A stretch of DNA of 64,000 bases from Phragmites australis (Eukaryota; Streptophyta; Magnoliopsida; Poales; Poaceae), in NCBI RefSeq assembly GCF_958298935.1, contig NC_084942.1, forward strand, positions 12,035,501 to 12,099,500. The letters run 5' to 3'. How positions within the stretch are numbered: position 1 is the first letter of the stretch; each line of letters starts with the position of its first letter. The notes below the pieces were generated by a model. The model had not been told where the DNA came from, did no database searches, and worked only from the letters and a program-made list of their open reading frames with translations. Below, one piece after another: positions 27,401 to 39,400 of this stretch. Made by a program: the position numbers and the translations under genes.

Positions 27401-30400
27401 TTGGCGGTGGCTCCTGCGCATCACTGAGAGCGCACACCTGCACCTATCAAGAGCGCAAGCTCGTCTTCTTCCTTGCCCTGGGCAAAATAAGCCCGCGCCT
27501 TCTTGGGCGTTCGGCAGTCCTTGGCCTAGTGGCCGTAGCGCCCGCAATTGCGGCACTTGTCATGGGAGAGATCTTGCGTGGTCTCCTTGCCATCAGAGCC
27601 GCCGCCTCCCCCTTTGTTCTGTGGTGCGTGCGCACGGCGACAGGCATTGCCGCTGCCCGAGGACCCTTCGCCTTGCTTTCGCTCCTTCATGTGCGCGAGC
27701 CATTGCTCCTCGTTGAGGAGGAGCTTTCCGCCGACGGCAGGCGAAATCGTCGATCGTCTCCCTATCTTACCTCGAATTCCTTTCGTAGCTGTTGCGCTGA
27801 GACCTTGTGAATGCGATTGTTGTCAACGTGCATCGATTTGATGGCACCCCAGGCCTGCTTGGCGCTCGTTTTGACAGCGAGCATGCCAATCATCCCTTGG
27901 GGCACGGCGTGGAGGATTGCCTCCAGCACCATGCGGTCATCCTGGAAATGCGCATCGCCAAACTCCACTACTTCCCAGAGGTTGTGAGCCTGCAACATGA
28001 CCTTAATGAGCAGGCTCCAGTCGGCGTAGTTGCTCCATGTGAGGATCGGGTACGACACGCCGCCAACCTCCTTAACCACACGCTGGATGAACACATCGTG
28101 TCCACCGACGTCTCGGTGTCGCAATTGTCGTGGCGGTGGTGACGGGGAGCTGCGGCGGTTGAACTGCCTCTGGGGGCTCAAAGCCGCACCACTCGTAGGA
28201 GCCGACATCGTCGGGATCGATCAACCATGACTATTGATACCAATTGTTGGGTTTGATCTTGCGAGAGGTGGGTCGTATAAACACACGCGAGCACAAACTG
28301 GATACAGGAGTTTTCTTGCTACCAGCAGCTTTTGATGTTTATTCAAACACCAAAAAGCCTATAGCTGCTAACAACCTCTATTGGATTGAAGCTCATCCAA
28401 AGGTGTGTTAAGGGGGGGTGGGGGAGCCCAATATATAGGCCAGAAAAACCGACATGCTGTTCAAAGTTGTAGCTGCCTTACTGTTGCAGAAAGATTAAAC
28501 TAACTACACAAGGATTTACTCTAACAACGCTTGATTGTTATACTCTTAACACCCTCCTCAAATACAACGTGAAGTTGTTGAAGCGTTGAAGACGCTGCAT
28601 TTGAAGAGTTGACGCTAAGCATTAGACTTAAAAAAATTGATTACATCCAAAGTCTGTTAGTCGCTGAATTCTTACTCTTGGTAGTAGCTGAATTCTTACT
28701 CTCATCGAGAGAGGATGACACTAGGAGTTGGGACAATTTTTTCTTTATTTCTCACACAAATACCATGCCAACCTGAGGGGTTGGGGATACATATTTATAG
28801 GCTGCTAGCCAGCCAAGCATATGCTAAGATGCTGTCCTAGATGCTGTCCTAGCTGTCCTAGATGCTAAGATGCTGTCCTAGATGCTAAGATGCTGTCCTA
28901 GATGCTGTTCTAGATGCTGTCCTAGCTGTCCTAGATGCTAAGATGCTGTCCTAGATGCTAAGATGCTGTCCTAGATACTGTAGCCCTAGAAAGGACCTCA
29001 AAGACCAGCCAAGGACCACAAAGACTTATCCCATCATTCTCCCCCTAAGTCTTGTGCATCGTCTTGTGGGAAAGTTGAACCATCCCGGTCCTGGAGCAGA
29101 GCTCAAGGAACTTGATCCTCCCAAGAGGCTTGGTAAGCAGGTCCGCGAGCTGGTCCTTGGTGTTGATGTAGCTCGCCTTGATGCTCCCTTCCTCCAAACA
29201 GCCTCGGATGAAGTGGTACCTCACCCGGATGTGCTTGCTCCGTTCATGGAAAACGGGGTTCTTTGCTAGGGCCAGAGCGGACTTGCTGTCCATCCTGAGC
29301 TCCACCGCTCGTGTCTCTGCCGAGGAGATCACCAAGCAGTCGAGCGAGCCAGAGCGCCTGAGTTGAAGCGGTGGAGGCCGCTATGTACTCGGCCTCGCAG
29401 CTGGACAGGGCCACCACCTGCTGCTTGACCGACTGCCAGCTAACGAGGCACTTGCCGAGGAGGAAGAGGATCCCGCTCGTGCTCTTGCTGGTGTCGATGT
29501 CGCCGGCGTGGTCACTGTCGCTGTACCCGACGAAGTGTGCCGCCCCAGGGCACCTAGGGTAGTAGAGGCCGTGGTCGAGAGTCCCCGCAACGTAGCGGAT
29601 GATTCTCTTCACAGCCTGCTGGTGCTCCGTCGTCGGTCGCTGCATGAACCGACTGACGTAGCCGACGGAGAATGCCAAGTCCGGCCGTGTGTGGGCGAGG
29701 TAGCGAAGGCTCCCCACAAGACGTCGGTACTGCGTAGCGTCCACCTCCTCCGTCGTGCTGTCGCGGCTCAGCTTCAGCCTCTCCTCCATCGGAGTGAGAG
29801 CTGGGTTGCAGTCGGTGAGCCCAGCTAGCTCAACGACGCGCTTGGCGTAGGCGGTCTGTCGAAGCGTGATCCCGGAGTCATCCTGATGCACCTCGATTCC
29901 CAGGTAGAAGGAGAGAGGCCCCAGGTCACTCATCTGGAAAGTGGCCTTAATCTCTTCCTTGAATGCCGCCACCTCCGCATCCTTGGTGCCGGTGATCACC
30001 AAGTCGTCGACGTAGACACCCACCAGCAGAGCATTTCCTCCACTGCCCCGTCGGTAGATGGCCGCCTCGTGCGGGCTTTGCTCGAAGCCCATCCCCTTTA
30101 GCGTGGAATCCAACTTGGCATTCCACGTCCTCGGCGCCTGCCGCAAGCCGTAGAGGGCCTTGCGCAGGCGGAGCACCTTGCCCTCCTTGCCGGGGATCGC
30201 AAATCCCGGCGGCTGGTGCACGTAGACCTCCTCCTTCATGTCGCCGTTAAGGAACGCCGACTTGACGTCCATGTGATGAACACGCCAGCCCTCCTGGGCA
30301 GCTAGCGCAAGGAGTCGCACGGACTCCATCCGTGCCACGGGAGCGAAGGCGTCGTCGAAGTCGACCCCCTCCTGTTGCACGAAGCCTCGTGCCACCAAGC

Positions 30401-33400
30401 GAGCTTTGTGCTTGACGATGGCGCCGGCTTCATCCCTCTTTAGCTTGTACACCCACTTAAGAGTGATCGCGCGGTGACCACGAGGAAGGTCAGCAAGCTC
30501 CCAGGTGAGGTTCTTTTCAACCGCATCCATCTCCAACTGCATCACGGCGCGCCATGCCGCGTGTCTCTCGGCCTCTGCAAACGACCGAGGCTCGCCGTCG
30601 TCACACGCAAGGTGCAACTGCGCCTCCAGGTCGTGAGGCACCAGTCCCGGCACCGGCTGGTCGCCGAGAAGGTTCTCTATCGTACGGTACCGCAACGGCT
30701 CGCCGTCGTGGTACGCGTCGATGCGCTCCTCGTCGTGAGAGCGGAGTAGCGAGCTCAACCGGGCTGTGCTTGACACGAGCTGGTGTTGGAGTAGACGTGC
30801 CCGGAGAGGTGCCTGTCGGTGCTGGTGCCAGCTGTGGTGGAGCCAGCGAAGAACTCATCGCAGCCGAGGTCCTGGTTGGAGAGTGTGGTGCTGTCGGGGT
30901 AGCAGGCGCCGGGGTCGGTGAAGGCTCGGGGACTGGGGTAGACGTGCTCGTCGAAGAAGAGCTGCCTACTCCCCCAGCTTCCTCGAAGTGGACGTACTCG
31001 ACAGTGAAGTCGTCGTACGTTGGAGCCGAGCCGTCGTCCACCGCCTTGTCCCACGCCCATCCTCGCCCTTCGTTGAACACAACGTCGCGCGCCGTGCGCA
31101 CACGCTGTGTCTTCGGGTCGAGGATGCGGTAGGCCTTCGAGCCCCCCGCGTAGCCGATGAACACTCCCGGAGTGCTCCTGTCGTCGAGCTTGCTGATGTG
31201 GCCAAGCTCCTTGGCGAACGCGAGGCAGCCGAAGACCCGCAAGTGGGAGACCGCCGGCTTGCGCCCATGCCAAGCCTCGTACGGCGTCCTGCCGTTGAGC
31301 GCCTTGGTAGGCGAGCGGTTGAGGATGTAGACGGCCGACACCACCGCCTCTCCCCAGATGACAGCCGGCATCCCCCTCTGTTTGAGAAGGGCCCGAGCCA
31401 TCCCCACAACCGTCTGGTTGCATCGCTCGACGACGCCGTTCTGCTGCGGGCTGTACGGCGCGGAGTAGTGGCGCTGAATGCCCTTATCAGCGCAGTACGA
31501 CGCGAATTCAGCCGCCGTGAATTCGCCGCCGTTGTCGGTGCGCAGCATGCGCAGCTTGCGGCCGCACTCCGCAGCAACCTGCGCACGCCTGATGGCGTCC
31601 GCAGCCTCTCCCTTGCTGCCGAGGACCATCACCCACATGTAGCGGGAGAGGTCGTCGACGAGTAGCAGGAAGTAGCGTCGTCCTCCCGGTGTGGCCGGTG
31701 TCACCGGACCACACAAGTCCCCGTGCACAAGCTCGAGCCTCTCGCTCGAAAGCTCGCCCGCTGGGGAAAGGGGAGTCGCCTCTGCTTCGTCAATACACAG
31801 ACGTCGCAGAGCTGCTCCACATGGTCGAGGCACGGCAGGCCTCGCACCATCTCCGTGGCACTGAGCCGCTTCAGGGCCTCGAAGTGAAGGTGCCCGAAGC
31901 GCTCGTGCCACTGCCACGCCTCGTAATCCCGATGAGTAGCGAGACAGAGGGGTTATGCCACCTGCACGTTAAGGACGTAGAGTCGATTTGCGCTTCTGGT
32001 TACCTTGGCAAGAAGGCGACGACGGCGATCCCAAATCCTCATGACTCCATCCTCAACAACCACGCGCGAACCGTTCTCATCCAGCTGTCCCAAGCTGATG
32101 ATAGAGTTCCTCAACGCGGGAATGTAGTAGACTCCGGTGAGCAGCCTGTGCTCACCAGACACGGCGGTGAAGATGACGGAACCGACGCCCTTGATCTCCA
32201 CGCCGGAGGCATCCCCAAATTTGACGGAGCCTCGGACGCTAGAGTCAAGCTCGGTGAAGAACTCCCGTCGACCGGTCATGTGATGGGTGGCGCCGGTGTC
32301 GAGGCACCACCCGTCAGTCTTGTCGTTGCCGGAGCCGTCGCCGAGGAGGGCGTGTGCTTTTGGCTCGTCAAGGTGGAGGAGAGCCGCTGCGGCCGGTGCC
32401 GCTGGAGGTAGCTCTATGCTCGCATGAGCCATGAACAGAGCCGGCTCCTCCTCCTCCGCCTGTGCGACGTGGGCCTGGCCGCGTCGTGGCTGACGACAGT
32501 CCTTGGCCCAATGGCCAAGCCGGCCGCAGTTGCGGCAGGTGTCGTCTCGTGCCGGCTTGTGCTTGCCGGCGGCGCCGCCCTGGGCGCCTCCGCGGGCATC
32601 ACCCTCGGCACGTCCTCGCGCCCCGGCCTGGGCGTCTCTGCGCGCCTTGCGCGGCTTGCCACGCTTGCGGCCGCCTGTCATGGAAGAAGGCTCCCCCTTC
32701 CTCCGGTCACCCTGGCAGGCATCCCACTGCTCCCGAGTGAGAAGGAGCTTCCCGCCAGTGGTGATGGGCCCCGAGAGAGATTGTGGCTCATCGCTGTCGA
32801 CGACCTTGAGGCGACCTATCGCCTCCTCGATCGACATCGTGGAGAGATCCAGCAGAGACTCGATCGAGCGAGCCATCTGCTTGTACTTCTCGGGGACGCA
32901 ACGGAAGAGCTTTTCGACAGCTCTCTCCTCGCCGTAGGTGTCATCGCCGAACTGCACCATCTTCTGCAACAGAGTGTTGAGACGGAGAGCAAAGTCATCA
33001 ACGTCCTCACCTGGCTTGAAGGCCAGGTTCTCCCACTCCTTGCGAAGTGCCTGCAGTGTGGACTTGCGGGCGCGGTCGCTGCCGATGCGTGCCGCAGCGA
33101 TGGCGTCCCAAGCCTCCTTGGCAGTCCGCTTATTGGTAAGCGAGAACTGCATCTCGGACGGGACTGCAGCGATGAGGGCATCCAGCGCCCGTCGATCCTG
33201 GTCGTAGTCGACGTCGCCGTACCGGACTGCCTCCCACATGTGCCGCACCTGGAGCTTTACCCTCATCACCGCAGCCCACTCGACATAGTTGGTCTTAGTG
33301 AGGGTAGGCCACCCACCGCCGGGGCCGACGTCCCTGACAACAGCCTGGAGCCCGTGGTAACCACGGTACCGATCCGGGGAGAGAGAGCCACGCTGCCTGT

Positions 33401-36400
33401 GAAAGCCGCGCTCTCCATCGACCCTGTTAGTCGCTGAATTCTTACTCTTGGTAGTAGCTGAATTCTTACTCTCATCGAGAGAGGATGACACTAGAAGTTG
33501 GGGCAATTTTTTCTATTTTTCACACAAATACCATGCCAACCTGAGGGGTTGGGGATACATATTTATAGGCCCATGGCCAGCCAAGCATATGCCAAGATGC
33601 TAGTCTAAGATGCTAGTCTAAGATGCTGTCCTAGATGCTGTCCTCTAGTCTAAGATGCTGTCCTAGATGCTGTCCTCTAGTCTAAGATGCTGTCCTAGTG
33701 TCCTAGATGCTGTCCTAAAGCATATGGGCAGCAAGACCACCATGTGGCAGCCCCACAAAGACTGCACAAGGACTTATCCCATCATTCTCCCCCTAAGTCT
33801 TGTGCGTCGTCTTGTGGGAAGATTGAACCATCCCGGTCCTGGAGCAGAGCTCAAGGAACTTGAGCCTCCCAAGAGGCTTGGTGAGCAGGTCCGCAAGCTG
33901 ATCCTTGGTGTTGATGTAGCTCGCCTTGATGCTCCCTTCCTCCAAACAGCCTCGGATGAAGTGGTACCTCACCCGGATGTGCTTGCTCCGTTCATGGAAA
34001 ACGGGGTTCTTTGCCAGGGCTAGAGCGGACTTGCTGTCCACCCTGAGCTCCACCGCTCTAGTGTCTCTGCCGAGGAGATCACCAAGCAGTCGAGCGAGCC
34101 AGAGCGCCTGAGTCGAAGCGGTGGAGGCCGCTATGTACTCGGCCTCGCAGCTGGACAGGGCCACCACCTGCTGCTTGACCGACTGCCAGCTAACGAGGCA
34201 CTTGCCGAGGAAGAAGAGGATCCCGCTCGTGCTCTTGCTGGTGTCGATGTCGCCGGCGTGGTCGCTGTCGCTGTACCCGACGAAGTGTGCCGCCCCAGGG
34301 CACCTAGGGTAGTAGAGGCCGTGGTCGAGAGTCCCCGCAACGTAGCGGATGATCCTCTTCACAGCTTGCTGGTGCTCCGTCGTCGGTCGCTGCATGAACC
34401 GACTAACGTAGCCGACGGAGAATGCCAAGTCCGGCTGTGTGTGGGCGAGGTAGCGAAGGCTCCCCACAAGACGCCGGTACTGCGTAGCGTCCACCTCCTC
34501 CGTCGTGCTGTCGCGGCTCAGCTTCAGCCTCTCCTCCATCGGAGTGAGAGCTGGGTTGCAGTCGGTGAGCCCAGCTAGCTCAACGACGCGCTTGGCGTAG
34601 GCGGTCTGTCGAAGCGTGATCCCGGAGTCATCCTGGTGCACCTCGATCCCCAGGTAGAAGGAGAGAGGTCCCAGGTCACTCATCTGGAAGATGGCCTTCA
34701 TCTCTTCCTTGAATGCCGCCACCTCCGCATCCTTGATGCCGGTGATCACCAAGTCGTCGACGTAGACACCCACCAGCAGAGCATTTCCTCCACTGCCCCG
34801 TCGGTAGATGGCCGCCTCGTGCGGGCTTTGCTCGAAGCCCATCCCTTTTAGCGTGGAATCCAACTTGGCATTCCACGCCCTCGGTGCCTGCCGCAAGCCA
34901 TAGAGGGCCTTGCGCAGGCGGAGCACCTTGCCCTCCTTGCCGGGGATCGTAAATCCCGGCGGCTGGTGCACGTAGACCTCCTCCTTCAAGTCGCCGTTAA
35001 GGAACGCCGACTTGACGTCCATGTGATGAACACGCCAGCCCTCCTAGGCAGCTAGCGCAAGGAGGAGTCGCACGGACTCCATCCGTGCCACGGGAGCGAA
35101 GGCGTCGTCGAAGTCGACCCCCTCCTGCTGCACGAAACCTCGTGCCACCAAGCGAGCCTTGTGCTTGACGATGGCGCCGGCTTCATTCCTCTTCAGCTTG
35201 AACACCCACTTAAGGGTGATCGCTCGGTGACCACGAGGGAGGTCAGCAAGCTCCCAGGTGCGGTTCTTCTCAACCGCATCCATCTCCAACTGCATCGCGG
35301 CGCGCCATGCCGCGTGTTTCTCGGCCTCTGCAAACGACCGAGGCTCGCAGTCGTCACACGCAAGGTGCAACTGCGCCTCCAGATCGTGAGGCACCAGTCC
35401 CGGCACCGGCTGGTCGCCGAGAAGGTTCTCCATCGTACGGTACCGCAACGGCTCGCCGTCGTGGTACGCGTCGATGCGCTCCTCGTCGTGAGAGAGCGGA
35501 GTAGCGAGCTCAACCGGGCTGTGCTCGACACGAGCTGGTGTTGGAGTAGACGTGCCCGGAGAGGTGCCTGTCGGTGCTGGAGTGCGTGGCGTTGCCAGCT
35601 GTGGTGGAGCCGTCGAAGAACTCATCGCAGCCGAGGTCCTGGCTGGAGAACGTGGTGCTGTCGAAGTAGCAGGCGCCGGGGTCGGTGGAGGCTCGGGGAC
35701 TGGGGTAGACACGATCGTCGAAGAGGAGCTGCCTACTCCCCCAGCTCCCTCGAAGTGGACGTACTCGACAGTGAAGTCGTCGTACGTCGGAGCCGATCTG
35801 TCGTCCATCGGCTTGTCCCACGCCCATCCTCGCCCTTCGTTGAACACAACGTCGCGCGCCGTGTGCACGCTGTGTCTTCGGGTCGAGGATGCGGTAGGCC
35901 TTCGAGCCCTCCGCGTAGCCTATGAACACTCCCGGAGTGCTCCTGTCGTCGAGCTTGCTGATGTGGCCAAGCTCCTTGGCGAACGCGAGGCAGCCGAAGA
36001 CCCGCAAGTGGGAGACCGCCGGCTTGCGCCCATGCCAAGCCTCGTACGGCGTCCTGCCGTCGAGCGCCTTGGTAGGCGAGCGGTTGAGGATGTAGACGGC
36101 CGTCACCACCGCCTCTCCCCAGAAGACAGCCGGCATCCCCCTCTGCTTGAGGAGGGCCCGAGCCATCCCCACAACCGTCTGGTTGCGCCGCTCGACGACG
36201 CCGTTCTGCTGCGTGCTGTACGGCGCGGAGTAGTGGCGCTGAATGCCCTTATCAGCGCAGTACGACGCAAATTCAGCCGCCGTGAATTCGCCGCCGTTGT
36301 CGGTGCGCAGCACGCGCAGCTTGCGGCCGCACTCCGCCTCCGCAGCAGCCTGCGCGCGCCTGATGGCATCCGCAGCCTCTCCCTTGCTGCCGAGGACCAT

Positions 36401-39400
36401 CACCCACATGTAGCGGGAGAGGTCGTCGACGAGCAGCAGGAAGTAGCGTCGTCCTCCTGGTGTGGCCGGTGTCACCGGGCCACACAAGTCCCCGTGCACA
36501 AGCTCGAGCCTCTCCTTGGCTCGGAAGCTCGCCCGCCGGGGAAAGGGGAGTCGCCTCTGCTTCGTCAACACGCAGACGTCGCAGAGCTGCTCCACATGGT
36601 CGAGGCACGGCAGGCCTCGCACCATCTCTGCGGCACTGAGCCGCTTCAGGGCCTCGAAGTGAAGGTGCCCGAAGCGCTCGTGCCACTGCCACGCCTCGTC
36701 GTCCCGACGAGCGGCGAGACAGAGGGGTTGTGCCACCTGCACGTTAAGGACGTAGAGTCGATTTGTGCCTCTGGTTACCTTGGCAAGAAGGCGACGACGG
36801 CGATCCCAAATCCTCATGACTCCATCCTCAACAACCACGCGCGAACCGTTCTCATCCAGCTGTCCCAAGCTGATGATAGAGTTCCTCAACGCGGGAATGT
36901 AGTAGACTCCGGTGAGCAGCCTGTGCTCACCAGACACGGCGGTGAAGATGACGGAACCGACGCCCTTGATCTCCACGCCGGAGGCATCCCCAAATTTGAC
37001 GGAGCCTCGGACGCTAGAGTCAAGCTCGGTGAAGAACTCCCGTCGACCGGTCATGTGATGGGTGGCGCCGGTGTCGAGGCACCACCCGTCAGTCTTGTCG
37101 TTGCCGGAGCCGTCGCCGAGGAGGGCGTGTGCTTTTGGCTCGTCAAGGTGGAGGAGAGCCGCTGCGGCCGGTGCCGCTGGAGGTAGCTCTATGCTCGCAT
37201 GAGCCATGAACAGAGCCGGCTCCTCCTCCTCCGCCTGTGCGACGTGGGCCTGGCCGCGTCGTGGCTGACGACAGTCCTTGGCCCAATGGCCAAGCCGGCC
37301 GCAGTTGCGGCAGGTGTCGTCTCGTGCCGGCTTGTGCTTGCCGGCGGCGCCGCCCTGGGCGCCTCCGCGGGCATCACCCTCGGCACGTCCTCGCGCCCCG
37401 GCCTGGGCGTCTCTGCGCGCCTTGCGCGGCTTGCCACGCTTGCGGCCGCCTGTCATGGAAGAAGGCTCCCCCTTCCTCCGGTCACCCTGGCAGGCATCCC
37501 ACTGCTCCCGAGTGAGAAGGAGCTTCCCGCCAGTGGTGATGGGCCCCGAGAGAGATTGTGGCTCATCGCTGTCGACGACCTTGAGGCGACCTATCGCCTC
37601 CTCGATCGACATCGTGGAGAGATCCAGCAGAGACTCGATCGAGCGAGCCATCTGCTTGTACTTCTCGGGGACGCAACGGAAGAGCTTTTCGACAGCTCTC
37701 TCCTCGCCGTAGGTGTCATCGCCGAACTGCACCATCTTCTGCAACAGAGTGTTGAGACGGAGAGCAAAGTCATCAACGTCCTCACCTGGCTTGAAGGCCA
37801 GGTTCTCCCACTCCTTGCGAAGTGCCTGCAGTGTGGACTTGCGGGCGCGGTCGCTGCCGATGCGTGCCGCAGCGATGGCGTCCCAAGCCTCCTTGGCAGT
37901 CCGCTTATTGGTAAGCGAGAACAGCATCTCGGACGAGACTGCTGCGATGAGGGCATCCAGCGCCCGTCGATCCTGGTCGTAGTCGACGTCGCCGTACCGG
38001 ACTGCCTCCCACATGTGCCGCACCTGGAGCTTTACCCTCATCACCGCAGCCCACTCGACGTAGTTGGTCTTAGTGAGGGTAGGCCACCCACCGCCAGGGC
38101 CGACGTCCCTGACAACAGCCTGGAACCCGTGGTGACCACGGTACCGATCCGGGGAGAGAGAGCCACGCCGCCTGTAAAGGCCGCGCTCTCCATCGACCCG
38201 TCCGCCACCGTTGCCGTGCGCGCCTCCTCCAGGAGCCCCGCCGGCGCGTCCGCGCCTGTCTGGGCTGCCGCCCCGCTCGTGGGCATGCGCCGCTGCCCAC
38301 TGTGCCGCCCGCTCTCGCGCTGCCTCTGCCTCCGGCAGCTCGAGGTCCGCGTCGGCGCTGTCGTCAGCAGAAATGGAGCTGCCGGTGCTGCCGCGCAGAG
38401 CCTCGACCTCCGCTGCCGCCGCACGCGCTGCAACCGCCGCAGCCGCTGCTTCTGCCTCCGCTCTGGCTGCTGCTAGCTCCGCCGCTGCCAGCCTCGACGC
38501 CCTTGCCGCCGCCGCAGCGGTCTCTGCCGCCGCTCGCTCGCGTTCCTCTGCCGCGGCAAGTTCGGCCTCCTGCCGACGCCGCGTGCTCGAGGCGACCGAG
38601 CGCTGAGACTGCCCTGCGGACATGACGCGCTACCGGGGGAGGGCTGCTGCGTGGGGAGAGGGCTGCTTCAGATGAGCTACTGCTGCTCTGCGCAGAGGGA
38701 GAGGGGTGAGCAGGAGCAACCGGGGCTGCTGCTGCTCTTAGCTGGGGCTGCTGTGAGGATGAGGGGGGAGATGAGCAGGAGATGCTCAGGCTACAGGATA
38801 AACAGGCTCTGATACCACTTGTTAGTCGCTGAATTCTTACTTTTGGTAGTAGCTGAATTCTTACTCTCATCGAGAGAGGATGACACTAGGAGTTGGGGCA
38901 ATTTTTTCTCTTTTTCACACAAATGCCATGCCAACCTGAGGGGTTGGGGATACATATTTATAGGCCCATGGCCAGCCAAGCATATGCCAAGATGCTAGTC
39001 TAAGATTCTAGTCTAAGATGCTAGTCTAAGATGCTGTCCTCTAGTCTAAGATGCTGTCCTAGATGCTGTCCTAGATGCTGTCCTCTAGTCTAAGATGCTG
39101 TCCTAGTGTCCTAGATGCTGTCCTAAAGCATATGGGCAGCAAGACCACCATGTGGCAGCCCCACAAAGACTGCACAAGGACTTATCCCATCAGACCCGTC
39201 CGCCACCGTTGCCGTGCTCGCCCCCTCCAGGAGCGCCACCGCCGAGCTCGCCTCCTCCAGGAGCGCCACCGCCGTGCGCGCCTCCTCCAGGCGCGCCACC
39301 GCCGTGCGCGCCTCCTCCAGGAGCGCCGCCGGCGCGTCCGTGTCCGTCTGGGCTGCCGCCGCGCTCGTGGGCGTGCGCGGCTGCCCACTGCGCCGCCCGC

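Larger units (their letters stand above)
23990..28526 (-). mobile_element. Element C: degenerate Copia inserted in the LTR of B
   Basis: LTRs 23990-24254 and 28245-28526 start TGTTGG(A/G)TTTGATCTTG and end CTAACA. The minus-strand primer site TTGGTATCAATAG abuts the right LTR, and a purine tract TTAGGGCGAGTAA abuts the left. Flanks ACCTT (23985-23989) and ACGCT (28527-28531) each differ by one base from ACCCT in the uninterrupted B LTR, so they are read as a mutated target duplication. Internal genes are heavily broken. Confidence 0.88.
33425..39192 (-). mobile_element. Element D2: full-length Copia of the D1 family inserted in D1 gag
   Basis: LTRs 33425-33784 and 38820-39192 are flanked by a perfect target duplication GACCC (33420-33424 and 39193-39197). 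The primer site (CTCTGATACCACT on the + strand) abuts the right LTR, and the CTCCCCCTAA purine-tract complement abuts the left. The coding region is nearly identical to D1 by eye, but the LTRs carry a distinct block (CATATGGGCAGCAAGACC) and GTCTAAGATGC repeats. D2 retains one long intact gag-protease-integrase frame but has a 2-base deletion and a nonsense codon further on. Confidence 0.93.

Noticed and set aside
32424..38476. Long + strand open frames opposite D1 and D2 gag-pol
   Set aside because: They mirror the GC-rich minus-strand coding sequence and have no motifs; the minus-strand frames carry all retroelement motifs.
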